Source of the DNA: Actinobacteria bacterium UBA2272
GTDB taxonomy: Bacteria; Actinomycetota; Coriobacteriia; Anaerosomatales; Anaerosomataceae
Reading direction: 5' to 3'
Length of the DNA stretch: 64,000 nt
Assembly (NCBI GenBank): GCA_002347725.1
Contig: DDXA01000003.1
Span: 186,001 to 250,000, forward strand
Part shown: piece after piece, positions 50,204 through 58,757 of the stretch
Position numbering within the stretch: position 1 is the first letter of the stretch
How the letters are laid out: every line of letters begins with the position of its first letter
Notes under the pieces: generated by a model
The model's input: the letters and a program-made list of their open reading frames with translations, nothing else
Databases searched by the model: none
Told to the model about the DNA's origin: nothing
Made by a program: the position numbers and the translations under genes

Positions 50204-52180
50204 GTGATCATCACTGTCGACCATGTGACCAAGACCATCGGCGAGCGCGTCCTGTTCTCGGATGCGTTCCTTCGCATTGGCGCGCGCGACCGTATCGCAC
50301 TCGTCGGCGCTAACGGCACCGGCAAGACCACGCTGCTCGAGATCATGGCAGACGAGCAGGAGGCCGACTCGGGCAGCGTCATACGCGCACGCGATGCCAC
50401 CGTCGGCTACCTTCGGCAAGAGGCGATCGAGATGTGTGGCAGGACGGTACTCGCCGAGGTGCTCTCGGAGGCGTCCGGCGTTCAGGGCATCGAGCACCGG
50501 ATGCAGCTGCTCGAGACCGAGCTGGAGACTGCCGCAGAAGGGGATCTTGAGACGTTGCTTGCCGAGTACGGTCGCCTCAGGGACCGGTTCGAGCATCTCG
50601 GCGGATACACCGTGGAGGCCGAGGCGCGGGCGGTCCTTACCGGCCTCGGCTTCAAGGAGCGCGACCTGATACGTGATGTGGGCGAGCTGTCCGGTGGCTG
50701 GCTCATGCGCGTGGCGCTTGCCAAGCTGCTGCTAACCGAGCCGGACGTGCTGCTGCTGGACGAGCCGACCAACCACCTCGATCTTGAGAGCGTGACCTGG
50801 CTCGAGAGCTTTCTGCGATCGTACGAGGGAGCCGTCGTCCTCGTCAGCCACGACCGCACCTTCATGGATGCGCTGGTCTCACGCGTGGCCGAGCTCGAGC
50901 GTCGGCGCCTGACCGTGTATCACGGAACCTACAGCGCGTACGAGCAGCACAAGTCCGAAGACCGGGAACGACTGGTCGCCGCGCACAAGCAGCAGGAGCG
51001 CTATGTCGCGCAGCAGGAACGGTTCATCGAGCGCTTCCGGTACAAGAACACGAAGGCCAAAGCGGTCCAGAGTAGGATCAAGGCACTCGAGCGTGTCGAG
51101 CGTATCGAGATCCCGCCCGAGCGCACGAAGGTGCGGTTCCAGTTCCCGCAACCGGAGCGCACGGGCGACGAGGTCATTGCCCTTGAGGGGATCCGCAAGG
51201 CGTACGGCGACAACGTGGTCTACGAGGACCTGTCGCTCGCGCTGTATCGCGGAGACAAGGTCGCGCTCGTCGGCCCCAATGGCGCCGGCAAGTCTACGTT
51301 GCTTCGGATCCTGGCCGGCGACCTGGCCCCTGATGCGGGTGAGCGCCGCCTCGGACACAAGGTCTCCGTCGCGTACTTCGCGCAACACCAGCTCGAGGCA
51401 CTCGGACTCAAGAACACCGTGCTGGAGGAGCTTATGACGGCGGCTCCCGGCTGGACGCAGGAGCAGGCTCGGACGCTCCTCGGTACGTTCCTGTTCAAAG
51501 GCGACGACGTGCACAAACTCGTTCGCGTGCTTTCGGGCGGAGAGCGCGCGCGCCTCGCGCTTGCCAAGATGCTCGTGAAGCCGGCGTCGCTGCTCTGTCT
51601 CGACGAGCCTACCAACCACCTCGATATCCAGGGCCGCGACGTGCTGGAAGCAGCCCTCACGCAGTACACGGGCACGATCGCGCTCATCACCCACGACCGG
51701 CACCTCATACGGGCGGTGGCCGACAAGGTCGCCGACGTCCGTGGCGGCGGCGTGACGGTCTATCCCGGTGGCTATGACTACTTCCGAGACAAGACAGATG
51801 CGCTCGAGGCTGTCCCCGGACAGCCTGCCCGGGGATCGGTCGACGATGCGAAGTCTGCCGATCCGGAGGAGCCTCGATCGAGGAAGTCAAAGGAGGAGCG
51901 CCGCGTTGAGGCCGAGACGCGCAATCGCCTCTACCGGGGGACGCGGGATGCGCGGAGGCGCCTTGCGACCGTGGAGCGCGAACTCGGCACAGCACAGGCG
52001 CGTCATGACGAACTCGTCACGTTGCTTGGGGATGCGGAACTCTACGAGGACAAGGACCGCTTCACGTCCGCGATGGGGGAGTACGCCGTCATCAAACGGC
52101 GGTTGGCGGATCTTGAGGCGGAGTGGATCGGGCTGTCCGAACAGATCGAGCGGACGGAAGCCGAACGCAAGGCGTTGTAG
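50204..52180 (+). CDS. ABC-F family ATPase (ribosome-associated)
   Basis: The 658-residue protein has two ABC domains and no membrane part: Walker A GANGTGKTT (35-43), signature LSGGWLMRVALAK, Walker B LLLDEPTNHLDLES; second Walker A GPNGAGKST (about 357-365), LSGGERARLALAK (about 443) and CLDEPTNHLDIQG. An interdomain linker (about 245-300) and a C-terminal coiled coil complete the ABC-F plan. Members act on the ribosome as translation factors or antibiotic-protection proteins; the exact subgroup cannot be called. GTG 50204 appears leaderless. Confidence 0.92.
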   Translation: MIITVDHVTKTIGERVLFSDAFLRIGARDRIALVGANGTGKTTLLEIMADEQEADSGSVIRARDATVGYLRQEAIEMCGRTVLAEVLSEASGVQGIEHRMQLLETELETAAEGDLETLLAEYGRLRDRFEHLGGYTVEAEARAVLTGLGFKERDLIRDVGELSGGWLMRVALAKLLLTEPDVLLLDEPTNHLDLESVTWLESFLRSYEGAVVLVSHDRTFMDALVSRVAELERRRLTVYHGTYSAYEQHKSEDRERLVAAHKQQERYVAQQERFIERFRYKNTKAKAVQSRIKALERVERIEIPPERTKVRFQFPQPERTGDEVIALEGIRKAYGDNVVYEDLSLALYRGDKVALVGPNGAGKSTLLRILAGDLAPDAGERRLGHKVSVAYFAQHQLEALGLKNTVLEELMTAAPGWTQEQARTLLGTFLFKGDDVHKLVRVLSGGERARLALAKMLVKPASLLCLDEPTNHLDIQGRDVLEAALTQYTGTIALITHDRHLIRAVADKVADVRGGGVTVYPGGYDYFRDKTDALEAVPGQPARGSVDDAKSADPEEPRSRKSKEERRVEAETRNRLYRGTRDARRRLATVERELGTAQARHDELVTLLGDAELYEDKDRFTSAMGEYAVIKRRLADLEAEWIGLSEQIERTEAERKAL

Positions 52181-52220
52181 GCAGGCTCGAAGGACCGACC
52201 GCGATAGGGTCGGGAAGGCA

Positions 52221-52260
52221 TTGTAACAATGTTTACAAGGTCGAACGGGTCTGCTATAAA
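52221..52260 (+). promoter_or_regulatory. nuo promoter with Rex-like operator
   Basis: TTGTAACAATGTTTACAA (52221-52238) is an 18-bp palindrome of the form TTGTAA-N6-TTACAA, matching the size and ends of Rex operators. It overlaps the -35 TTTACA (52232-52237); the -10 TATAAA (52255-52260), preceded by TGC, lies 17 bp on. Rex is known to control nuo in streptomycetes by sensing NADH/NAD+. Confidence 0.75.
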
Positions 52261-52334
52261 CAGCCGGAAGTGCTGCGGGCCTCAGGGTGGTGTGAGCCCG
52301 TTCGCATCTGCAAGGTGCGCGATTGCCGGTTATC

Positions 52335-52369
52335 CGAAGTGCGTAACTATGAGTTACTAAGTGCTTCGG
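52335..52369 (+). promoter_or_regulatory. Hairpin in the nuoA leader
   Basis: CCGAAG (52335) pairs with CTTCGG (52364), and inside it GTAACT-ATG-AGTTAC (52343-52357) forms a perfect 6-bp stem. It ends 20 bp before nuoA in a leader of about 120 nt; a role in translation or stability is possible. Confidence 0.4.
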
Positions 52370-52389
52370 CTGCATACATGGGGGTATGG

Positions 52390-52752
52390 ATGGCATCGAC
52401 AGAGAGTCTGCTCTTCGTCATCGGCCTTGCCGCCGGGCCCATCGTGTTCCTTCTCGTGATGCTGGGCGCCAACGCCATTCTCGCGCCAAAGCACCCCAAC
52501 GCCCTCAAATCCTCGGCATACGAGTGCGGCATCGAGCAGGCCGCATCGCCGTGGCGACCGGTCAACATCAGGTTCTCGACCGTGGCCATCCTGTTCGTCA
52601 TCTTCGACGCAGAGACCGTTCTGCTCTTTGCGGTGGGCTCGCAGATCCGCGGATCGGTCGCCGACGGCATCGCAGTCGCCATCTTTGGCGCGTTCCTCAC
52701 GCTCGGACTCTTCTACGAGTGGAAGAAGGGCGGTCTGAAGTGGCCGGTGTAG
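52390..52752 (+). CDS. nuoA: NADH-quinone oxidoreductase subunit A
   Basis: The 120-residue membrane subunit has three helices, with APKHPNALKSSAYECGIEQ and RFSTVAILFVIFDAETVLLF, the conserved loop and second helix of NuoA. ATG 52390 follows GGGGG at about 6 nt; ATG 52378, four codons earlier, is an alternative. It begins the nuo operon and overlaps nuoB by 13 bp. Confidence 0.93.
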   Translation: MASTESLLFVIGLAAGPIVFLLVMLGANAILAPKHPNALKSSAYECGIEQAASPWRPVNIRFSTVAILFVIFDAETVLLFAVGSQIRGSVADGIAVAIFGAFLTLGLFYEWKKGGLKWPV

Positions 52753-53333
52753 ACGATCTCGCCAAGGCGCTGGAGAGTACTCCGGGCGGCGGCATCATTC
52801 TGACGAGCATCGATGCCATCGCGGACTGGGCGCGCGGCTACTCGCTGTGGATGATGCCGATGGGCACTGCGTGTTGCGCGATGGAGCTCATCGCGGCCTC
52901 GTTCTCCAAGTTCGACTTCGACCGTCACGGCTCGATCCCGCGCCCGGACCCGCGGCACACCGACGTCATGGTGGTCGCCGGAACCATCACCCACAAGATG
53001 GCTCCGGCCGTGAAGCGTCTCTGGGCTCAGATGCCCGATCCCAAGTGGTGCATAGCTATGGGCAACTGCGCAGTCTCGGGCGGCATCTTCTACTACGACA
53101 CCTACTCGGTGGTCCGGGGCGTGGACGAGTTCTTGCCGGTCGACATCTACATCGCCGGGTGCCCTCCTCGGCCAGAGTCTCTTCAGGACGCCATCCTGAG
53201 GCTGCGGGAGAAGGTCCGTGCCGAGTCGATCTCGCCCTCCCGGGTGCGCGCGGTAGAAGGCGTGCTGCCGCTGCCCGGCGACCCGCTACGGGGAGAGACC
53301 GCCGACGCAGCTCCCGAAGGGAGTGACGTGTAG
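52740..53333 (+). CDS. nuoB: NADH-quinone oxidoreductase subunit B
   Basis: The 197-residue peripheral subunit holds the terminal cluster N2, with ligands C45, C46 (GTACCAMEL), C110 (GNCAVSGG) and C141 (AGCPPRP). The C-terminus extends beyond the core by about 45 residues. GTG 52740 lies in the nuoA end. The stop shares one base with the nuoC start. Confidence 0.95.
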   Translation: MAGVDDLAKALESTPGGGIILTSIDAIADWARGYSLWMMPMGTACCAMELIAASFSKFDFDRHGSIPRPDPRHTDVMVVAGTITHKMAPAVKRLWAQMPDPKWCIAMGNCAVSGGIFYYDTYSVVRGVDEFLPVDIYIAGCPPRPESLQDAILRLREKVRAESISPSRVRAVEGVLPLPGDPLRGETADAAPEGSDV

Positions 53334-53794
53334 TGGACATCACGGAACTCCGCGAACACCTCTGCGGCCAGTATCCGGATCTGTGCCCGCTCTTCTCCAT
53401 CGAGTTCGGTGACGGTGTGCTGCTTGTGACAAGCGATCGGCTGCACGCGGCGGCGCGCGATCTCAAGGACCTCGGCTTCGACCGGCTGGGCATGGTGACG
53501 GCGGTCGATTTCGGCGAGGAGTTCGAGCTCGTATACCGCCTCCAGTCGCGCGAGATGCGTGCTGGGATCTTCGTGAAGACGCGGGTACCGCGCGATGAAC
53601 CAAGGATCGACAGCGTCAACGATCTCTGGGCCGCCGCCAACTGGCAGGAGCGGGAGGTCTACGACATGTTCGGCATCGTGTTCGACGGTCACCCGGACCT
53701 TCGGCGGATCTTGCTGACGGACGACTGGGTGGGCTACCCGCTGCGCAAGGACTACGAGAACCCGACGATCATCAGGAGGCCTGATTACCTGTGA
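53333..53794 (+). CDS. nuoC: NADH-quinone oxidoreductase subunit C
   Basis: The 153-residue 30-kDa-type subunit has the signature WQEREVYDMFGIVFDGHPDLRRILL and YPLRKDYE. It is separate from NuoD, unlike the fused form of enterobacteria. GTG start at the nuoB stop; its own stop overlaps nuoD (GTGA). Confidence 0.95.
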   Translation: MDITELREHLCGQYPDLCPLFSIEFGDGVLLVTSDRLHAAARDLKDLGFDRLGMVTAVDFGEEFELVYRLQSREMRAGIFVKTRVPRDEPRIDSVNDLWAAANWQEREVYDMFGIVFDGHPDLRRILLTDDWVGYPLRKDYENPTIIRRPDYL

Positions 53795-54990
53795 TCGAGC
53801 CTCAGGACACACCCACTGACCAGGCAGCTCCCGCGCTGCCGGACCTCGACTGTGCCCCCGACGTCGTGATGCCGGAAGTCATCTACGAGGGCGACAACAC
53901 GATCGTCAACATCGGCCCGTCGCATCCGTCGACACACGGCGTGTGCCGCGTGATCGTGGAGCTGGACGGCGAGATCGTCAGGCATGCCGAGCCGGTCATC
54001 GGGCACCTGCACCGCGGCATCGAGAAGATGGCCGAGAACCGCACCTACCTGCAGGTCGTGCCGCTCACGGACCGTCTCGACTATGTCGGCTCCATGTACG
54101 CCAACTGGGCCTACTGCCGCGCCGTTGAGCGCCTTGCCGGGATCCGCGTGCCCGAGCGTGCCGAGTACATCCGCGTGATCGTATGCGAGTTGCAGCGTAT
54201 CGCGAGCCACATGATGGCCATCGGTCCGGCCGGCGCCGACACCGGTGCGACGAGCGCGTTCATGTACACGTTCTGGCAGCGCGAACTCGTCGTCGACCTG
54301 TTCGAGTCGTTGTGCGGCGCGCGGCTCACGTACAACTACGTACGTCCGGGCGGGGTGTCGTTCGATCTGCCCGACGGCTGGATCGAGAAGTGCCGTGAGT
54401 TCGTGGCCCAGCATCCTGCCGCGATGCTCGAGATCGACCGGTTCTTGTTCGGCAACGTGATCTTCCGTGCGCGCACGAAAGGCATCGGCGTCCTCGATGC
54501 CGACGACGCGGTGTCGTGGGGCGCGTCGGGGCCTGTGGCGCGTGGCTCGGGCGTCGACTGGGACCTGAGACGAGACGATCCGTACTCGGTGTACCCGCGC
54601 TTCGACTTCTCGATTCCCGTTGGCGACAACGGCGACGTCTACGACCGCACCCGCGTGCGGTTGTGGGAGGCGATAGAGAGCTGCCGGATCATCGGCCAGG
54701 CGCTCGACGGGCTGGCCGAGTTCGAGCCGGGAACGATCAAGGCCGACGGGATGCCGCGCCTCCTCGCGCCGCGTCCCGGCGACGCGTACGACCACATCGA
54801 GAGCGCACGCGGTTCGCTCGGCGTGTACCTCGTGAGTGACGGTTCCGTGCGTCCGTACCGCATGAAGGTCCGGTCGCCCGCGTTTTGCAACCTCGCGCTC
54901 CTTCCGCTCGTGTCCGAGGGCTACACGCTCTCCGATCTTGTCGTGATCCTCGGCTCACTCGACCCCGTCTTCGGGGAGGTGGACCGATGA
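53791..54990 (+). CDS. nuoD: NADH-quinone oxidoreductase subunit D
   Basis: The 399-residue 49-kDa-type subunit lines the quinone site with NuoB. Visible motifs include NIGPSHPSTHGVCRVIVELDG, HLHRGIEKMAENRTY, DRLDYVGSMYANW, RGSLGVYLVSDG and the terminal DPVFGEVDR. About 25 extra residues precede the core. GTG start overlapping nuoC; stop overlapping nuoH (ATGA). Confidence 0.96.
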   Translation: MIEPQDTPTDQAAPALPDLDCAPDVVMPEVIYEGDNTIVNIGPSHPSTHGVCRVIVELDGEIVRHAEPVIGHLHRGIEKMAENRTYLQVVPLTDRLDYVGSMYANWAYCRAVERLAGIRVPERAEYIRVIVCELQRIASHMMAIGPAGADTGATSAFMYTFWQRELVVDLFESLCGARLTYNYVRPGGVSFDLPDGWIEKCREFVAQHPAAMLEIDRFLFGNVIFRARTKGIGVLDADDAVSWGASGPVARGSGVDWDLRRDDPYSVYPRFDFSIPVGDNGDVYDRTRVRLWEAIESCRIIGQALDGLAEFEPGTIKADGMPRLLAPRPGDAYDHIESARGSLGVYLVSDGSVRPYRMKVRSPAFCNLALLPLVSEGYTLSDLVVILGSLDPVFGEVDR

Positions 54991-55934
54991 CGTTTCTGTG
55001 GGGACTCCTCTGGGGCCTGGCGGCCGTCATGTTCATAGCTGGCGGCGCCGTTATCGGCGTGTGGTGGGAGCGCAAGGTCGCGGCGCGCATCCAGATGCGT
55101 CTCGGCCCGCAGCAGCTCGGCCCGGCAGGCGTGCTGCAGATGATCGCCGACGTGCCCAAGCTGCTGTTCAAAGAGGACATCGTCCCCGACAACGCCGACA
55201 AGCCGATCTTCCGCTATGCGCCGATGGCCGTCTTCGCGCCTATTGCGATGTCGGTGGCCGTGATTCCGTTCTGGGCCGGCTGGGCGCCGCTGGACTCGAC
55301 GGTGGGCATGGTGTTCTATCTCGCGTTCCCGTCGATCGGCGTGCTCGGCATCCTGCTCTCCGCGTGGTCGTCGCACAACACGCTTGCGACCATCGGCGGC
55401 ATGCGTGCCGCGGCTCAGATGGTGAGCTACGAGGTCCCCCGTTCGCTTGCGGTGCTCTCGGTGATCGTCCTGGCGGGCTCACTGCAGCCCACCGAGGTCA
55501 TGGACGCGTGGCAGTGGTGGTGGATCCCGCTCACGTTCGTCGGGTTCGTCGTCTACTTCATCGCCTCGATCGCCGAGATGAACCGCGGTCCGTTCGACTT
55601 GCCGGAGGCCGAGTCGGAACTCGTCGCCGGCTACTTCTCGGACTACTCGGGATTCCGCTGGGCGATCTTCATGATGGGTGAGTACGGTGCGCTGATCTCC
55701 GCGTCGCTGTTTGGCGCAGCCGTCTTCCTGGGCGGCTACCGTTGGCTGCCCGGTGTCGCCGGGCTCGCGGTGTTCCTCGTGCTCGCGATGGTACTCATCA
55801 CCGCGGTGATGTGGATCAAGTGGACGTTCCCGCGACTCAGGCAGGACCAACTCATGACGTTTTGCTGGACGGTGCTCACGCCGCTTGCCATCGTGCAGCT
55901 CGTAGTCGCGGGGGTGGTGGCGCTGTGGCTGTAG
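54987..55934 (+). CDS. nuoH: NADH-quinone oxidoreductase subunit H
   Basis: The 315-residue membrane subunit has about eight helices and links the quinone site to the proton channels. Motifs are WERKVAARIQMRLGPQQLGP, LQMIADVPKLLFKEDI, VSYEVPRSLAVL and AEMNRGPFDLPEAESELVAG. ATG 54987 is in a 4-bp overlap with nuoD. The fusion gene starts 10 bp before its stop. Confidence 0.95.
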   Translation: MTFLWGLLWGLAAVMFIAGGAVIGVWWERKVAARIQMRLGPQQLGPAGVLQMIADVPKLLFKEDIVPDNADKPIFRYAPMAVFAPIAMSVAVIPFWAGWAPLDSTVGMVFYLAFPSIGVLGILLSAWSSHNTLATIGGMRAAAQMVSYEVPRSLAVLSVIVLAGSLQPTEVMDAWQWWWIPLTFVGFVVYFIASIAEMNRGPFDLPEAESELVAGYFSDYSGFRWAIFMMGEYGALISASLFGAAVFLGGYRWLPGVAGLAVFLVLAMVLITAVMWIKWTFPRLRQDQLMTFCWTVLTPLAIVQLVVAGVVALWL

Positions 55935-57976
55935 ATCGCACGATCCCCGAGACCCCGTCTACGGTCTCTGACGAGCACGCCGAGGGAGTGCGCGGCTTCA
56001 TGCAGGGAGTCCGGTCGATCCTGACCGGGTTCGCAGTGACGGCCGGCGCGGTCAAGCGCGGTCCCGTCACGATCAAGTACCCGGCCGAGAAGGTCACCGT
56101 GAGCGATCGCTGGCGCGGTGCGCTCAGGCTGCGAGGCGTACTCGGCCGCGATGAGATCCCGCTGCTCACCTCTGCGCCGCACGACTACAACGGGATCATC
56201 GATGGCCTGTACACGTCCGAGCGTCTCCCCGGATGTGTGGGAAACTGCCCGGCCAACGTGGATGCGCGCGGTCAGTCGTTCCTGATCGCGGATGACCGTG
56301 TGGATGAGGCGTACGAGCTCGTGCGGACGCGCAACGTGATGCCGGGTGTTCTCGGCCGTATCTGCCATCACCCATGCGAGACGGCATGCAAGCGCAACTA
56401 CTACGACGAGCCGATCGCCATACGGCCGCTCCACCGGTTCGCTTACGAGGAGTATCAGAAGCTGCGGCCTGAGACGCTGCCCCGATTCGAGAACACACAG
56501 GGTAAGAGAGTGGCGATCATCGGGTCCGGCCCCTCGGGGCTCTCGGCCGCCCTCGACCTGATGCGGCTCGGCTACGGTGTGGTGATGTTCGAGCGCGAGG
56601 ACAAGCCCGGCGGGGCGCTGTACACCGGCGTGCCCACCTACCGGCTCCCGCGCGAGGTGCTCCACCGCGAGATCGACGACCTCGTGGAAATGGGGCTGGA
56701 TCTTCACGTCAAGACCGAGATTGGAAAAGACATTCCGATGGCGTCGCTCATCCGCGAGTACGACGCAGTGCTGCTTGCGGTCGGTCTGCAGGAGAGCCGT
56801 CTGCTGCCGATCCCCGGCAACGACGCCGCTGGCGTCATAGGAGCCCTCGAGTTCCTCTGGGCCGTCAACCGCTCGCAGGAGGCGGGCGTGCGCGGCAAGC
56901 GCGTGTTCGTCATCGGCGGCGGCAACGTCGCGGTCGACGTCGCACGCTGCGCGGTGCGCGTCGGCGCCACGGAGGTGCGCCTGGCATGCCTCGAGAGCGA
57001 GGAGGAGATGCCGTGTCACCCGTGGGAGATCGAGGAGGCGCTCGACGAGGGAGTCATCGCGATGTGCGGGCTCGGCCCCGAAGAGGTCCTCACCACGGAC
57101 GGTCACGTGAGGGGTATGAAGATGCGGGCCTGCCTCTCGGTGTTCGACGAGACGGGCCGGTTCGCCCCTCAGTTCGGCGACGAGTTCACCGAGGTGGAGA
57201 CCGACGTCGTGGTCTTCGCCATCGGTCAGGGCTCCAAGCTCGATGGGATCGTCGCCGGTACCGAACTCCTGCTCTCGGGCCGAGGCCAGCTCGTGGTGGA
57301 CGGCGCGGCCAACACCACGAGTGTGGCCAACGTGTTCGCCTCGGGCGAGGTGGTGACCGGTCCTGGCAGCGCCATCGCCTCGATCGCCACGGGCCACGAG
57401 GCCGCCACCTCGATCCATCGGTTCTTGCAGGGCATCCCGGCCGACGCCGAACGCGTGCGGCGACCGGTACCCCGCTACGCCAGGTACGCGGTGGCCGACG
57501 TCACCGGTGTCGAGCCGTCACGTCGTCGCGCGAACATGCCACTGTCCAAGCCCGAGGAGCGAGCCACCGACTTCCGGCAAGTCGAGCTCGGTCTCACACA
57601 TCAGGAGGCCATGAGCGAGGCCACGCGGTGCCTGAGGTGTGAGTCCGAGGTGTGCGTGGGTTGCACGTTCTGCGCACGTACATGTCCCGACTACGCGCTG
57701 TCTGTTGAGCGTGTCGACGAAGCGGGCGCCCGCTGCCTGACGCGCTACGACCTCGATCTGACGAAGTGCTGCTTCTGCGGCCTGTGCGCCGAGCAGTGCC
57801 CGACGAGCGCGCTCGTGCATACGGGACAGTACGAGCTCAGCTTCGTGCATCGCGATCTCATGATCTTCGACAAGGGCGAGATGCTCCGCGATGGCGGGGG
57901 CGACCGGGCGACCGGTCGCGACGGCATCGAGTCACCCGCATGTCCGACATCGGCCGGCCGGAAGGGGGAGCGATGA
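55925..57976 (+). CDS. NuoI split by an inserted GltD-like FAD/NAD(P)H oxidoreductase
   Basis: This 683-residue protein occupies the nuoI place. Residues about 25-72 match the NuoI N-terminus (GFAVTAGAVKRGPVTIKYP, RWRGALRL). Residues about 85-560 form a GltD-like unit: a Cys-rich entry region (C104, C108, ICHHPCETAC at 147-155), FAD loop IIGSGPSGLSAA (198-209), NAD(P)H loop FVIGGGNVAVDVA and a C-terminal FAD motif NVFASGEVVTGPGSAI. Residues about 565-683 return to NuoI: clusters C577/C580/C583/C587 and C615/C618/C621/C625, then YELSFVHRDLMIFDK. With NuoE/F/G absent, it could feed NAD(P)H electrons directly into the NuoB/D arm (inference). Confidence 0.9.
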   Translation: MAVDRTIPETPSTVSDEHAEGVRGFMQGVRSILTGFAVTAGAVKRGPVTIKYPAEKVTVSDRWRGALRLRGVLGRDEIPLLTSAPHDYNGIIDGLYTSERLPGCVGNCPANVDARGQSFLIADDRVDEAYELVRTRNVMPGVLGRICHHPCETACKRNYYDEPIAIRPLHRFAYEEYQKLRPETLPRFENTQGKRVAIIGSGPSGLSAALDLMRLGYGVVMFEREDKPGGALYTGVPTYRLPREVLHREIDDLVEMGLDLHVKTEIGKDIPMASLIREYDAVLLAVGLQESRLLPIPGNDAAGVIGALEFLWAVNRSQEAGVRGKRVFVIGGGNVAVDVARCAVRVGATEVRLACLESEEEMPCHPWEIEEALDEGVIAMCGLGPEEVLTTDGHVRGMKMRACLSVFDETGRFAPQFGDEFTEVETDVVVFAIGQGSKLDGIVAGTELLLSGRGQLVVDGAANTTSVANVFASGEVVTGPGSAIASIATGHEAATSIHRFLQGIPADAERVRRPVPRYARYAVADVTGVEPSRRRANMPLSKPEERATDFRQVELGLTHQEAMSEATRCLRCESEVCVGCTFCARTCPDYALSVERVDEAGARCLTRYDLDLTKCCFCGLCAEQCPTSALVHTGQYELSFVHRDLMIFDKGEMLRDGGGDRATGRDGIESPACPTSAGRKGER

Positions 57977-58464
57977 GCGCGAACGATCTGGCTCTCGCGG
58001 TCACCGTCACCGTGATGGTCGCCGGCGCCGCCGGCACCGTGCTGACGTCCGATGTGCCGCGGCTCGTGATCTCGCTCGGCACGTTCTTACTGGGCGTTGC
58101 TGCCGCGTTCCTGGTGATGGGCAGCCCGCTCCTCGCAGTCTCCCAGGTGTTCGTCTACGTGGGTGGCGTGCTCGTCTTGGTGCTCTTTGCACTCATGATG
58201 GTACGCCGCAGCGGGGACGAGAAGCCGAAGGTGGCGACACGTCATGATCTCGGGGCGGCCGTCATCGCACTCGGCGTGTTCGTGCTCCTCGCCGCCGTGT
58301 TAGGGCCGGTGGCAGCCGACCCGACCCCGGTCGTCACCGCACCGAACGAGGTCGGCGCGATCCTGCTCGGCCCCTCACTCGTGGCGTTCGAGCTCGTTGG
58401 CGTACTCCTTCTCGCCGCGCTCCTCGCGGTCCTCGTGATCGTGAAGGGCGGTGAGGACTCATGA
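57973..58464 (+). CDS. nuoJ: NADH-quinone oxidoreductase subunit J
   Basis: The 163-residue membrane subunit has five helices with AVSQVFVYVGGVLVLVLFALMM, the conserved NuoJ helix 3. ATG 57973 follows GGGGGAG and overlaps the fusion gene stop; its stop overlaps nuoK (ATGA). Confidence 0.93.
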   Translation: MSANDLALAVTVTVMVAGAAGTVLTSDVPRLVISLGTFLLGVAAAFLVMGSPLLAVSQVFVYVGGVLVLVLFALMMVRRSGDEKPKVATRHDLGAAVIALGVFVLLAAVLGPVAADPTPVVTAPNEVGAILLGPSLVAFELVGVLLLAALLAVLVIVKGGEDS

Positions 58465-58757
58465 TCGTTGCCATCGGATGCGCCGCCGCCTTCTCGCTGG
58501 GCGTTTACGCGGTGCTGACCAGGCGCGATGTCATCGCGATCCTCGCCGGAGCCGAGCTGATGCTCGGGGCCGCCAACGTGCAACTCGTGGCGTTCGCGCT
58601 GTCCCGCGGAGGTGATGGCGCCGTGGTGTCGTCCTTCGCGCTCATCGTCCTCGTCATCGCCGCAGCCGAGGCGGCCGTCGGCATGGCGCTCGTCGTGACG
58701 GCGTATCGTCGCACGCGCCGTACCCTCGTAGACGAGTTTGGGGAGGTGTCCGGTTAA
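58461..58757 (+). CDS. nuoK: NADH-quinone oxidoreductase subunit K
   Basis: The 98-residue MrpC-like subunit has three helices and the conserved acidic helix AILAGAELMLGAANVQLVAF and VIAAAEAAVGMALV (Glu residues for proton transfer). ATG start overlapping nuoJ. Confidence 0.94.
   Translation: MIVAIGCAAAFSLGVYAVLTRRDVIAILAGAELMLGAANVQLVAFALSRGGDGAVVSSFALIVLVIAAAEAAVGMALVVTAYRRTRRTLVDEFGEVSG

Noticed and set aside
55736..57418. Long open frame antisense to the NuoI-GltD fusion
   Set aside because: His/Arg-rich shadow without motifs opposite a well-supported gene.
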